This document shows, in pieces, positions 1 to 8,457 of a stretch of 49,052 nt of DNA. Origin of the DNA: JBKHJZ01 sp046537875. GTDB taxonomy: Bacteria; Actinomycetota; Acidimicrobiia; Acidimicrobiales; VFJN01. The stretch is taken from the NCBI GenBank assembly GCA_046537875.1, contig JBKHJZ010000006.1, positions 1-49,052 of the forward strand, in the 5' to 3' direction. Every line of letters begins with the position of its first letter. Position 1 is the stretch's first letter. Under the pieces are notes generated by a model. It was not told the origin of the DNA and searched no databases. It saw nothing but the letters and a program-made list of their open reading frames with translations. A program made the position numbers and the translations under genes.

Positions 1-136
1 GGGTGGTCCCGAGCCGGCGCCCCGGCCGGCGGACGACGAGCGGCACGCGGACCGGCGCACCGGCCTGCGGGCGGCGAGCGGTCACGCCACGGCGACCCCG
101 GCAGCCGGGCACCCGCCCGGTGAGCGGTCCGCCGGG

Positions 137-787
137 GTGGTTCGGCCGGCGGTCGGCGCTGCCCTCGCCGCCCTGGTCGCGACCGCGCTGAGCGTCGCCG
201 TGTCGGGGAGCCCGGCGCCGGCCTGGGAGCTCGACGTGGTCGACGCCGCCACCCGCCTGCCCGACGCGATCGGCTACCCGCTGCGCGGCGTCATGCAGCT
301 CGGCACGACGCCGGCGGCGCTCGCTGCGGGGCTGGTGGTGTGGTTCGTGGTGGAGCGCTGGCGCCCTGCGCTGACCGTGACGGCCGCCGGGCTGCTCGCC
401 TCCCTCGTCGCCACCCGCGCCAAGCTGCTCGTCGACCGCGATCGCCCCAGCGGCGTGCGGATCCGTGAGGCACACGACACGCTCGGCTTCCCCTCCGGTC
501 ACACCGCCGTGGCGGTCGCGCTCGCCGTGGCAGTGGCGGCGCTGCTCCCCCGGCGGTGGCGGTTGGTCGCGTACGGGGCGGGCGCGCTGGTGGGCGTGGC
601 CCGCATGCACGTCGGCGTGCACTTTCCCCTCGACGTCGTCGGCGGGGCGCTGATCGGCGTCGCCGCCGGGCTCGGCGTCCGGGCGGTGGTGAACGGCCCG
701 CTCGCCGACCGGCCCCGGCGCGGCCCGCCCGGTCGCTCTACCCGCCGCGCAGGTCCTCCTCGGGCCGATCACCCCGGGGTGCGGTGA
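137..787 (+). CDS. PAP2-family membrane phosphatase (N-terminus uncertain)
   Basis: Integral membrane phosphatase of the PAP2 / lipid phosphate phosphatase family, which removes phosphate from lipid phosphates or undecaprenyl pyrophosphate. All three family motifs are visible: K-x6-RP (Lys96 to Pro104), PSGH (119-122) and R-x5-H-x3-D (Arg156, His162, Asp166). Hydrophobic segments lie at about 5-24, 57-73, 82-94, 124-136 and 146-156. The GTG at 137 is the chosen start, but the frame stays open to the first base of the window with coding-like, Arg/Pro-rich codons. The gene may therefore begin upstream, possibly as a fusion with another domain. The 3' end overlaps the convergent MerR gene by 50 bases and encodes a basic, Pro-rich tail. 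The substrate cannot be told from sequence. Confidence 0.8.
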   Translation: MVRPAVGAALAALVATALSVAVSGSPAPAWELDVVDAATRLPDAIGYPLRGVMQLGTTPAALAAGLVVWFVVERWRPALTVTAAGLLASLVATRAKLLVDRDRPSGVRIREAHDTLGFPSGHTAVAVALAVAVAALLPRRWRLVAYGAGALVGVARMHVGVHFPLDVVGGALIGVAAGLGVRAVVNGPLADRPRRGPPGRSTRRAGPPRADHPGVR

Positions 788-1505
788 GGAGCCGTGCGAG
801 CGCGACCCGCTCGGCTTCGTCCCCCGCCTGATCGAGGTTGACCGCCGCGGCGTCGAGCACCGCGCGCTCGACCCGGTACGCGACCAGCTGCCCCACGATC
901 GCCGCCAGCGCCCGCAACGACGCGGCCACGCGCTCGGCCCGGTCGCCCTCCTCGCGCCCCGGGCGCCGCAGCCGCCCGCCGACGAGCGCCGACCACGCGT
1001 CCACCACCTCCCGGCTGAGGTCCTCGGTCACCCTGAGCGGCTGCCGCGCGATGCGCATGAGATCGTCGAGCGACAGCCCCACCCCGAGGAGCGAGAGCAC
1101 GTTGCGGACGAACCGCACGTCGGCGTCGCTGTAGCGGGGGACGCCGTCCGCCAGGTGGTGGGGAGCGAGCAGGCGCGACGCCTCGAGGGCGCGGAGCACC
1201 TCGACCGGCACCCCGCTGCGCTCGGCCACCTCGGTGAGGCCGAGCACCTCGTGGTCCTCGAGGAGCGTGGTCGGGTCGTCGTCGCTGTCGTCGAGTGCGT
1301 CGGCGATCATCCGCAGCGAGTAGCCGCGGTCCTTCAGATGGCGGATGCGGAGCAGCCGCTCCCGATGGTGGGCGCCGTACCACGCCACCCTGCCCTCGTG
1401 GCGGGGCGGAGGGAGCAGCCCCTTCGATTGGTACGAGCGGAGCAGCTGGACGCTGATGCCCACCTGGTCGGCCAGCTCCTCTGCCCGATAGCGCCGGTCC
1501 TCCAC
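738..1505 (-). CDS. Tandem MerR-type transcriptional regulator, divergent from the FAS operon
   Basis: DNA-binding regulator of about 255 residues. Residues about 4-73 form a typical MerR winged helix (RYRAEELADQVGIS, then LLRSYQSKGLL and a wing ending in the RGYSLRMIADAL helix). Residues about 86-155 look like a second, diverged MerR helix-turn-helix (LTEVAERSGVPVEVLRALE, then ADVRFVRNVLSLLGVGLSLDDLMRI). The C-terminus has an Arg-rich stretch and a predicted helical region without an obvious ligand pocket. Start choice: AAGGAG directly abuts the ATG at 1514, too close to act, but is 9 bases from the GTG at 1505, so GTG 1505 is preferred; ATG 1514 is the alternative. The gene is transcribed away from fabD with about 118 bases between starts, so control of the fatty acid operon is likely but inferred. 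Confidence 0.8.
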   Translation of the reverse strand: MEDRRYRAEELADQVGISVQLLRSYQSKGLLPPPRHEGRVAWYGAHHRERLLRIRHLKDRGYSLRMIADALDDSDDDPTTLLEDHEVLGLTEVAERSGVPVEVLRALEASRLLAPHHLADGVPRYSDADVRFVRNVLSLLGVGLSLDDLMRIARQPLRVTEDLSREVVDAWSALVGGRLRRPGREEGDRAERVAASLRALAAIVGQLVAYRVERAVLDAAAVNLDQAGDEAERVALARLLTAPRGDRPEEDLRGG

Positions 1506-1622
1506 GTCCGTCATCTCCTTCACGTCCACACCGCCGACAGAAGAATCGCGCGTTCCCCTGTAACGAACCGGCCCCGCCCGGGTCGGAACGATGTCCCTGA
1601 TTCTTGCCGAGGACCCCCCACT

Positions 1623-2537
1623 GTGCCGCATGCCGTGATATTCCCCGGACAGGGTGCTGCGACGCCGGGCGTGGGACGCGCCTGGCTCGACCACCCGTCG
1701 TGGTCTGTCGTCCGCGAGGCCGAGGAGATCCTCGACCGGCCGCTCGCCCACCTGCTCCTCGACGCCGGCGCCGACCACTTGGCGGGCACCGAGGCCAGCC
1801 AGCTCGCCGTGCTGCTCGCCTCGCTCGTCACGTGGGAGGCCCTGCGGCCCACCCTCGGGTCGCCGCCCGTCGCGTTCGCCGGCCACTCGCTGGGACAGGT
1901 CACCGCCCTGCTGGCGTCGGGCGCGGTCGACCGGGAGGCGGGCCTGCGGCTCGCCGCCGAGCGCGCGACGCGGTCGCAGGCCTCCGCCGACGCCCGCCCC
2001 GGCCGGATGGCCGCGCTCGTCGGCACCGACCTCGACGCCGCCGCCCGGCTCTGCGCCGGCATCGACGACGCGTGGATCGCGAACGACAACGCACCCGGCC
2101 AGGTGGTCGTCGCCGGCACGCCGGACGGCATCGAGGCGGTCACGCGCCAGGCACCGCAGCTCGGCGTCCGGCGGGTCATGCCGCTCGACGTGGGCCACGC
2201 GTTCCACACGCCGTTGCTGGCCGACGCCGCCGAGGGCCTCCGGCCGCTGCTCGAGCGCACGCCGTTCCGCGAGCCGGAGGCGCCGGTCGTGGCCAACACC
2301 GACGCGCTCGGCCACACCGACCCCGACTGCTGGCCCGACCAGCTCACGCGTCACCTGGTCGAACCCGTCCGCTGGCGCGAGTCGCAGCGCACCCTGGCGG
2401 CCTCGGGCGCCGACACCTTCATCGAGGTGGGCCCGGGGCGGGTGCTGGCCGGGCTGGCGAAGCGCACGGTCCCCGACGTGACCGTCCGGGACGTCACCGC
2501 CCCCCACGACATCCCGACTGCGGAGGTGTCCCGATGA
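1623..2537 (+). CDS. fabD: Malonyl-CoA:ACP transacylase
   Basis: Transfers malonyl from CoA to acyl carrier protein to supply extender units for type II fatty acid synthesis in the cytosol. The protein has 304 residues, normal for FabD. It opens with the family signature AVIFPGQG. The nucleophile Ser89 sits in GHSLGQ, and the catalytic histidine is His195 in the AFHTPLL motif. The C-terminal IEVGPGRVLAGL motif is also present. The GTG at 1623 is chosen because FPGQG follows immediately and a GAGGA element lies about 9 bases upstream; the open frame further upstream is antisense to the MerR gene. First gene of the operon; its stop overlaps the next start (ATGA). Confidence 0.95.
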   Translation: MPHAVIFPGQGAATPGVGRAWLDHPSWSVVREAEEILDRPLAHLLLDAGADHLAGTEASQLAVLLASLVTWEALRPTLGSPPVAFAGHSLGQVTALLASGAVDREAGLRLAAERATRSQASADARPGRMAALVGTDLDAAARLCAGIDDAWIANDNAPGQVVVAGTPDGIEAVTRQAPQLGVRRVMPLDVGHAFHTPLLADAAEGLRPLLERTPFREPEAPVVANTDALGHTDPDCWPDQLTRHLVEPVRWRESQRTLAASGADTFIEVGPGRVLAGLAKRTVPDVTVRDVTAPHDIPTAEVSR

Positions 2538-2821
2538 CCCCGGCCGACGTCGTCCACGAGCTGGTCGCCGACGATCTCCACGTGCCGGAACGGCTCATCG
2601 CCGCCCCGGCCGCCGGCGTGTTCCGTGGTGCGCCTCCCGACCTGGTGACCGCCGAGGGCGAGATCGTCCGCGCCGGGCAGGTCGTCGGCACCATCGAGGG
2701 AACGGGCGACGCCGTCCCGGTCACCAGCCCCCACACCGGCTTCCTGATGGGGCTGCTGGCGCTGCCGGGCGAGCGGGTGCGGGCGAACCAGCCCCTCGCC
2801 TGGGTGCGGGTGCTCGCGTGA
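2534..2821 (+). CDS. Biotinyl/lipoyl-domain protein without any lysine (BCCP-like, cannot be biotinylated)
   Basis: A 95-residue protein whose residues about 20-94 read as a single biotinyl/lipoyl flattened-barrel domain: IAAPAAGVF, then GEIVRAGQVVGTIEG, then VTSPHTGFL and GERVRANQPLAWVRVL. In a biotin carboxyl carrier protein the hairpin carries Met-Lys-Met; here that place reads GTGDAV. The whole protein contains no lysine, so it can carry neither biotin nor lipoate. The start ATG overlaps the fabD stop, and its own stop overlaps the fabH GTG, so it is tightly coupled to fatty acid synthesis. The operon also encodes a carboxyltransferase. Plant BADC proteins are a known class of biotin-less BCCP relatives that restrain acetyl-CoA carboxylase; a similar structural or regulatory role is a hypothesis. 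Automatic annotation would probably call it an acetyl-CoA carboxylase biotin carrier. Confidence 0.75.
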   Translation: MTPADVVHELVADDLHVPERLIAAPAAGVFRGAPPDLVTAEGEIVRAGQVVGTIEGTGDAVPVTSPHTGFLMGLLALPGERVRANQPLAWVRVLA

Positions 2822-3837
2822 CCGGAGTGCACGTGCGGGGCTGGGGCCGTGCCGTGCCCGAGGCGGTCGTCACGAACGACGACCTGGCGCAGCGCCTCGA
2901 CACCAGCGACGCCTGGATCACGGAGCGGACCGGCATCCGCGAGCGCCGCATCGCCGCCAAGGGCGAGTCGACCGGGCCGCTCGCCGAGGCCGCCGCGCGC
3001 GAGGCGCTGGCGCTCGCCGGCGTCGGGCCCTCCGAGGTCGACCTCGTGGTGGTGGCCACCTGCACACCGGAGATGCCGGTCCCGCCGACCGCCGCCTGGC
3101 TGACCGCGCAGCTCGGCACCAGCGCGGGAGCGCTCGACCTCAACGCGGCGTGCGCCGGATTCGTCTACGCGCTCACCACCACCACGGCGCTGCTGCGCGA
3201 GGGCCACAGCCGCACGGCCCTGGTCATCGGCGCCGAGACGATCTCCACGATCGTGGACCCGGACGACCGCGCCACCGCCGTCCTGTTCGGCGACGGGGCC
3301 GCGGCCCTGGTGCTCGCCGCCGTGCCCGACGCACCGGACGCGCCTCGCGGTGGGCTCCTGGCCAGCGACCTCGTCACCGACCCCGGGGGCGTCGACCTCC
3401 TCGTGGTCCCCGGTGGGGGGAGCGCCCGCCCGCCCAGCGCCGAGACGGTGGCCCGGGGCGAGCACTACCTGCGGATGGACGGGCGCGAGGTGTTCCGCCG
3501 CGCGGTCAGGGCGGTGGCCGGCTCGATCGAGCGCACCCTCGAGCGCGCCGGGCACGCCCCCGACGACGTGGCCCTGTTCGTCCCCCACCAGGCCAACGCC
3601 CGCATCATCGAGGCGGTGCTGCCGCGGGTGGGCATCGCGCCGGACCGCACGTCGTCGACCGTCGACCGCTACGGCAACACGTCGTCAGCGTCGATCCCCC
3701 TCGGCCTCACCGAGGCGGCCGACGCCGGCACCCTGGTCGACGGCGACCTCGTGCTCATGAGCGGCTTCGGCGCCGGCCTCACCGTGGGCTCCGCCCTGTG
3801 GCGCTGGTGCGCCCCTGACCGCGTGGGGGACTCGTGA
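2818..3837 (+). CDS. fabH: 3-oxoacyl-ACP synthase III (KAS III)
   Basis: Starts fatty acid chains by condensing an acyl-CoA primer with malonyl-ACP. At 339 residues it has the usual length. The catalytic triad is visible: Cys112 in NAACAGF, His257 in VPHQAN and Asn287 in YGNTSSAS. The early TNDDLAQRLDTSDAWI and RTGI segments are typical of FabH. GTG start at 2818, overlapping the stop of the preceding biotinyl-domain gene by four bases; its stop lies 7 bases from the stop of nothing else and is followed at once by fabG. Primer preference (acetyl versus branched acyl-CoA) cannot be read from the sequence. Confidence 0.95.
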   Translation: MTGVHVRGWGRAVPEAVVTNDDLAQRLDTSDAWITERTGIRERRIAAKGESTGPLAEAAAREALALAGVGPSEVDLVVVATCTPEMPVPPTAAWLTAQLGTSAGALDLNAACAGFVYALTTTTALLREGHSRTALVIGAETISTIVDPDDRATAVLFGDGAAALVLAAVPDAPDAPRGGLLASDLVTDPGGVDLLVVPGGGSARPPSAETVARGEHYLRMDGREVFRRAVRAVAGSIERTLERAGHAPDDVALFVPHQANARIIEAVLPRVGIAPDRTSSTVDRYGNTSSASIPLGLTEAADAGTLVDGDLVLMSGFGAGLTVGSALWRWCAPDRVGDS

Positions 3838-4577
3838 CCGCCCGCATCGCCCTCGTGACCGGGGGTTCCGGTGGCATCGGCTCGGCCGTGGCCCGCGCAC
3901 TCGCGGCGGCGGGCCACCGTGTGGCCGTGGGCTACGCGGCCTCGACCGGCGCCGCCGACAAGGTGCGCGACGCCATCGCCGCGGGCGGCGGCACCGCGCT
4001 CGCCACGCACGTCGAGGTGGCCGACCCGGCATCGGTCGATCGGGCCTTCTCGCACGTCGAGGAGGTGTGGGGGCCGGTGGAGGTCGTGGTGAACGCCGCC
4101 GGCTCCAACCGCGACAAGCTCGCCGTGCAGCTCGCCGACGACGACTGGCACCACACGCTCGACGTCGACCTCACCGGGCCGTTCCTGGTCTCCCGCCGGG
4201 CGCTCCGGCCGATGATCCGGGCGCGCTGGGGGCGCATCGTCAACGTGTCGTCGATCGTGGCGGCCACCGGCTCTCCCGGCCAGGCAAACTACGCCGCCGC
4301 CAAGGCGGGTCTCGTCGGGCTCTCCCGCTCGATCGCACGCGAGGTGGCGACCCGCCACATCACGGTGAACGTGGTGGAGCCCGGCCCGATCGCCACCGCC
4401 ATGACCGACGCCCTGCCCGCCGCGCGCCGGGACGAGCTCGCCGCCGCCACCGCGATGAGCCGCATCGGCACCCCCGAGGAGGTGGCCGCCGTGGTCGCCT
4501 TCCTGTGCTCCGACGCCGCCTCGTACGTGACCGGCGCCGTCGTGCCGGTCGACGGGGGGCTCGGCATGGGGCGCTGA
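3834..4577 (+). CDS. fabG: 3-oxoacyl-ACP reductase
   Basis: Short-chain dehydrogenase of 247 residues that reduces 3-oxoacyl-ACP with NADPH, the first reductive step of each elongation cycle. The nucleotide-binding motif TGGSGGIG is at residues 9-16, NAAG at 87-90, and the catalytic residues Ser139/140, Tyr153 and Lys157 are in the NVSS and YAAAK motifs. The C-terminus has the usual VTGAVVPVDGG. GTG start at 3834, overlapping the fabH stop by four bases. SDR enzymes are often promiscuous, but the position between fabH and acpP makes the FabG role the best reading. Confidence 0.92.
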   Translation: MTARIALVTGGSGGIGSAVARALAAAGHRVAVGYAASTGAADKVRDAIAAGGGTALATHVEVADPASVDRAFSHVEEVWGPVEVVVNAAGSNRDKLAVQLADDDWHHTLDVDLTGPFLVSRRALRPMIRARWGRIVNVSSIVAATGSPGQANYAAAKAGLVGLSRSIAREVATRHITVNVVEPGPIATAMTDALPAARRDELAAATAMSRIGTPEEVAAVVAFLCSDAASYVTGAVVPVDGGLGMGR

Positions 4578-4672
4578 CCGTGCGGCCTCCCGCCGGCCCG
4601 GTCGGCCCCCGTCGGCCCCGTCGGCCCGACCCGCACCGGACCCTGCACACCACGACCGAAAGGATCACAGCC

Positions 4673-4924
4673 ATGGACCGCTCCACCGCGTTCGACGCCC
4701 TGCGCACGGCCGCCGTCGAGGTGCTCTCCGTCCAGCCGGACCAGGTGACCGAGACCGCCTCGTTCGCCGACGACCTCGACGCCGACAGCCTCGACCTCGT
4801 CGAGCTCGTGATGTCGCTGGAGGACAGCCTCGACGTCACGATCTCGGAGGACGACCTGGCCGACGTCACCACCGTCGGCGACGCCGTCGACCTGATCGTG
4901 GCCGCGAAGGCCACGGCCGCGTGA
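4673..4924 (+). CDS. acpP: Acyl carrier protein
   Basis: Small acidic carrier of 83 residues that holds growing acyl chains on a 4'-phosphopantetheine arm. The attachment site is Ser39 in the DADSLDLVEL motif, followed by the expected acidic recognition helix. An AAAGGA ribosome binding site lies about 9 bases before the ATG, the strongest in this operon, in keeping with the high expression an ACP needs. It is preceded by a 95-base spacer (4578-4672) with a short GTCGGCCCC-type triple repeat, the only appreciable gap in the operon before hisN. Its stop overlaps the fabF start. Confidence 0.95.
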   Translation: MDRSTAFDALRTAAVEVLSVQPDQVTETASFADDLDADSLDLVELVMSLEDSLDVTISEDDLADVTTVGDAVDLIVAAKATAA

Positions 4925-6171
4925 CCGGCCGGGACGATCGCGGCCGCCCGCGGGTGGCGGTCACGGGGCTGGGCGCCAAGACCCCCGCCGGGCTCACCGT
5001 CGACGAGCTCTGGCGCACCGTGGTGGCAGCCACGCCGGCCGCAGGACCGATCACCCTGTTCGACGCGTCGCAGCACGCGGTGGGGTTCGCGTGCGAGGTC
5101 CGCGACTTCGACGCCGTGCCCTATGTGGGACCCAAGGAGGTCCGGCGCACCGACCGGGCCACGCTGCTCGGCCTCGCCGCCGCGGCCGACGCGCTGGCCG
5201 ACGCCACCCGGGCGGCCCCGCTCGACGTCGAGCCGGTGCGGAGCGCCGTGGTGGCCGGAACCGGCATCGGGGGCATCCGCACGCTCGAGGACCAGATCGT
5301 CGAGTACGTGGATCGCGGTCCCGGCCGGGTCGGCCCGTTCCTCGTGCCGATGATGATGCCCAACGCCACCGCGGCGATGATCGCGATCCGGCACGGCTTC
5401 ACCGGGCCCAACCTCGCGGTGGCCACCGCGTGCGCCACCGGCGCCCACGCGATCGGGGAGGGCGCCCGGCTCGTGCGCGACGGGCTGGCCGACATCGTGG
5501 TGTGCGGTGGCACCGAGGCGTGCGTGAGCCCGGTGGCCATGGCGGCGTTCGCCCGCATGGGCGCGCTCAGCCGGAACCCCGACCCCGCCGCCGCCTCCCG
5601 GCCGTTCGACGACGGCCGCGACGGCTTCGTGATGGGCGAGGGCGCCGGCGTCGTGGTGCTCGAACCATGGGACCGCGCGGTGGCCCGGGGCGTCCGCCCG
5701 CACGGCGAGGTGCTCGGCTACGGCCTGACCTGCGACGCCCACCACATCACCGCCCCGCTCGGCGACGGCTCCGGGGCGGTGGCGGCCATCGAGATGGCGC
5801 TCGCCGACGCCGGCCTCGCACCCGGCGCGATCGGCCATGTGAACGCCCACGGCACGTCCACGCCGCACAACGACGCTGCGGAGGCGACGGCCATCGCCAA
5901 GGTGTTCGGGCCGGGCGCCGTGCCGGTCACCTCCACGAAGGGCGTCACCGGCCACCTGATCGGCGCCGCGGGCGCGGTCGAGGCGATCGTGGCGCTGCGG
6001 TCGGCGACCGAGGGCGTGGTGCCCCCGGTGGCCAACCACGAGGCCACCGACCTGCCGGTGGACGTGGTGGCGGGCGCACCCCGGGACGTCGATCCCGCAC
6101 CGGCCCTGTCCACGTCGTTCGCGTTCGGGGGCCACAACGCCGCCCTCGTGGTCGGTCCCGGGATCGACTGA
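4921..6171 (+). CDS. fabF: 3-oxoacyl-ACP synthase II
   Basis: Elongating beta-ketoacyl-ACP synthase, 416 residues, a standard FabF length. The catalytic set is complete: Cys171 in TACATG, His310 in NAHGTSTPHND and His345 in KGVTGHLIGAAG. The C-terminal SFAFGGHNA motif is present. GTG start at 4921 overlapping the acpP stop; the stop codon in turn overlaps the ATG of the carboxyltransferase gene. Its place after acpP is the usual fabF position in actinobacterial FAS II operons. Confidence 0.95.
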   Translation: MTGRDDRGRPRVAVTGLGAKTPAGLTVDELWRTVVAATPAAGPITLFDASQHAVGFACEVRDFDAVPYVGPKEVRRTDRATLLGLAAAADALADATRAAPLDVEPVRSAVVAGTGIGGIRTLEDQIVEYVDRGPGRVGPFLVPMMMPNATAAMIAIRHGFTGPNLAVATACATGAHAIGEGARLVRDGLADIVVCGGTEACVSPVAMAAFARMGALSRNPDPAAASRPFDDGRDGFVMGEGAGVVVLEPWDRAVARGVRPHGEVLGYGLTCDAHHITAPLGDGSGAVAAIEMALADAGLAPGAIGHVNAHGTSTPHNDAAEATAIAKVFGPGAVPVTSTKGVTGHLIGAAGAVEAIVALRSATEGVVPPVANHEATDLPVDVVAGAPRDVDPAPALSTSFAFGGHNAALVVGPGID

Positions 6172-7550
6172 TGGCGGCGGTGGTCGCCCCGCGCATGCCG
6201 GTGGCGACCGGGCGGCCCGGCGCGGTCCGGGCCGGGCTCGGGCGGGCGCCGGAGCTGCCCCACGACGGTCCGGTCGCATGGTTCACCGGCCCGGCCACCG
6301 CCGGGGGCACCGAGGTGATGGCCCGCACCGTGCGGGCCGGCATCGAGGCGGGGCTCCCCGTCGTCGGGGTGCTCGGCGGGCTGGGGGTGTCCCGGAGCGC
6401 CGGCCTCGATGCGCTGGACGGCTGGGGCCGGGTGGCCGCGGCCCTGGCGGCGGCGTCGGGGCAGGTGCCCACCGTGCTCGTGGTCGACGGGCCGTGCCTG
6501 GGTGGCCAGGCTCTGCTGCTCGGGCTCGCCGACGTGGTGGTGATGACCGAGCGGGCGCACGCCTACGTGAACGACCCGGGCGCGGCGAGCCGCCTGACCG
6601 GTGCGGGCCGGGTCGAGGCGGCATCGCTCGGCGGGTCGTGGGTCCATGCGACCAGCAGCGGGCTGGCCGACCTGCTCGCCGACGACCTTCCGGGCGCGCT
6701 CGACGTCGTGGCCGACGTGCTGGCCCTGCTGCCCGCGAACAACCACGAGCCGCCACCTGCGGTGCCGCCGTGCGATCCCCCCGACCGCGCCACGGTGCGG
6801 GCCCTGGCGGCCGTGCCCCGCGACGGCCGGGCCTCGTACGACGTCCGCGACGTGATCACCGACGTGCTCGACCACGGCAGCGTCATCGAGCTGCGGGCCT
6901 GGTTCGGCACGAGCGTCGTCACCGCGCTGGGACGCGTGGCGGGCATGCCGGTGGGGGTGGTGGCCAACCAGCCCGCCCGGCTGGCCGGTGCCCTCGACAT
7001 CGAAGGGTCGGTCAAGGGCGCGCGGTTCGTGCGGTTCTGCGACGCGCTCAACCTCCCGGTGGTGACGCTGGTCGACACGCCCGGCTTCCGTCCCGGCCGC
7101 GACCAGGAGTGGCGGGGCATGATCCGCCACGGTGCAAAGCTGGCGTTCGCCTACGCCGAGGCGACCGTGCCCCGGGTGTGCCTGGTGATCAGGAAGGCCT
7201 ACGGCGGTGCGTACATCGTGATGGACTGCAAGGCGATGGGCAACGACTGCGCCCTCGCGTGGCCCACGGCGGAGATCGCGGTGATGGGCGCCGGGGGCGC
7301 CGTGGAGATCCTGCACCGGCGCGAGCTGGGCGCGCTGCCACCGGGCGACGAGCGCGACCGGCGGCGGCGCGAGCTCGAGGCGGCGTACGACGACACGCAC
7401 CTCACCCCGGCCACCGCGCTCGAGCGCGGCTACGTCGACGCGGTGATCGACCCGGCGGAGACGCGGGCGGCCGTCGCCGGCGCGCTCGCCGCCCTGGCGG
7501 CCAAGCGCGAGCGCCTCCCGGCGCGCCGCCACGAGAACATCCCCCTCTAG
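6171..7550 (+). CDS. Acyl-CoA carboxylase carboxyltransferase (beta) subunit, AccD6-like
   Basis: Carboxyltransferase that moves the carboxyl group from biotin to acetyl- or acyl-CoA, making malonyl-CoA for the synthase. 459 residues, close to the 473 of M. tuberculosis AccD6, which also lies in a FAS operon. The C-terminal half is well conserved (ANQPARLAGALDIEGSVKGARFV..., then DTPGFRPGRDQE, and RKAYGGAYIVMDCK). The N-terminal half is shorter and more diverged than in AccD5-type subunits and lacks their leading ARERI-type helix. No biotin carboxylase or functional biotin carrier is encoded in the window, so those partners must be elsewhere. The start ATG overlaps the fabF stop. Substrate range is not readable; malonyl-CoA production is inferred from context. 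Confidence 0.88.
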   Translation: MAAVVAPRMPVATGRPGAVRAGLGRAPELPHDGPVAWFTGPATAGGTEVMARTVRAGIEAGLPVVGVLGGLGVSRSAGLDALDGWGRVAAALAAASGQVPTVLVVDGPCLGGQALLLGLADVVVMTERAHAYVNDPGAASRLTGAGRVEAASLGGSWVHATSSGLADLLADDLPGALDVVADVLALLPANNHEPPPAVPPCDPPDRATVRALAAVPRDGRASYDVRDVITDVLDHGSVIELRAWFGTSVVTALGRVAGMPVGVVANQPARLAGALDIEGSVKGARFVRFCDALNLPVVTLVDTPGFRPGRDQEWRGMIRHGAKLAFAYAEATVPRVCLVIRKAYGGAYIVMDCKAMGNDCALAWPTAEIAVMGAGGAVEILHRRELGALPPGDERDRRRRELEAAYDDTHLTPATALERGYVDAVIDPAETRAAVAGALAALAAKRERLPARRHENIPL

Positions 7551-7575
7551 CGACCCGACCGAGGAGACCCGACGC

Positions 7576-8457
7576 ATGCTGCTCGAGGGCAAGAGGCTCG
7601 TCATCACCGGCGTCCTCACCAAGGACTCGATCGCCGCGGCGGTCGCACACCGCGCCCGGGAGCAGGGTGCCGAGGTGGTGCTGACATCGTTCGGCCGGGG
7701 CATGCGCCTGACGCAGCGCGTCGCCCGGGGCCTGCCGGGCGGGGCCGACGTGCTCGAGCTCGACGTGACCAGCCCCGACGACCATGCCGCGCTCGCCGCC
7801 GAGCTCGAGCGGCGCTGGGGCGGTGTCGACGGTGTGCTCCACGCGGTCGGCTTCGCCCCCGAGGCGTGCCTCGGGCAGGACGACGGCCTGCTCGCCGCCG
7901 GCTGGGACGAGGTGGCGACCGCGCTGCACGTGTCGGCGTACTCGCTGAAGTCCCTCGCCGAGACGGTGGCGCCGCTGATGCCGCCGGGCTCCTCGATCGT
8001 CGGCCTCGACTTCGACGCCGCGCAGGCCTGGCCGGCGTACGACTGGATGGGCGTCGCCAAGGCCGCGCTCGAGGCAACGGCCCGCTACCTCGCCCGCGAC
8101 CTCGGGCCACGCGGCATCCGGGTGAACCTGGTGGCCGCCGGGCCGTTGCGGACGCTGGCCGCGCGCTCGATCCCAGGCTTCGCCCTCATCGAGCGGACCT
8201 GGGCCACCCGGGCGCCGCTCGGCTGGGACGTCCGCGACCCGGAGCCCGTGGCCCGGGCCTGCGTCGCCCTGATGTCGGGGTGGTTCCCCGCCACGACCGG
8301 CGAGATCGTTCACGTGGACGGGGGTGCCCACGCCGTGGCCCTCGCTGGTGCCGAGGTCGACGGGCCTCCGGCGGACGCGACCATCGGGGCGGGGCACGCC
8401 GACGGCGAGCCGGGGAGCGGGCGACGCGGCGGGCCGGAACCGGGGGACGCACCGTGA
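7576..8457 (+). CDS. fabI: Enoyl-ACP reductase, FabI/InhA type
   Basis: NADH-dependent enoyl-ACP reductase that completes each elongation cycle. The N-terminal LVITGVLTKDSIA matches the atypical FabI nucleotide-binding segment rather than a classical SDR GxxxGxG. The catalytic Tyr155 and Lys162 sit in YDWMGVAKAALEA, and the following RYLARDLGPRGIRVNLVAAGPLRTLAA closely resembles the corresponding InhA stretch. The chain is 293 residues, with about 30 extra C-terminal Gly/Asp/Arg-rich residues beyond the FabI core. An ATG at 7576 follows GAGGAGAC, a good ribosome binding site. The stop overlaps the next start. Confidence 0.93.
   Translation: MLLEGKRLVITGVLTKDSIAAAVAHRAREQGAEVVLTSFGRGMRLTQRVARGLPGGADVLELDVTSPDDHAALAAELERRWGGVDGVLHAVGFAPEACLGQDDGLLAAGWDEVATALHVSAYSLKSLAETVAPLMPPGSSIVGLDFDAAQAWPAYDWMGVAKAALEATARYLARDLGPRGIRVNLVAAGPLRTLAARSIPGFALIERTWATRAPLGWDVRDPEPVARACVALMSGWFPATTGEIVHVDGGAHAVALAGAEVDGPPADATIGAGHADGEPGSGRRGGPEPGDAP

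Noticed and set aside
1515..2507. Far-upstream starts for the MerR gene, running antisense to fabD
   Set aside because: The MerR domain begins right after 1505-1514, a ribosome binding site is present there, and the upstream frame overlaps the certain fabD gene.
2534..2821. Reading the 95-residue protein as a normal biotin carboxyl carrier protein
   Set aside because: No lysine exists at the attachment site or anywhere in the protein.
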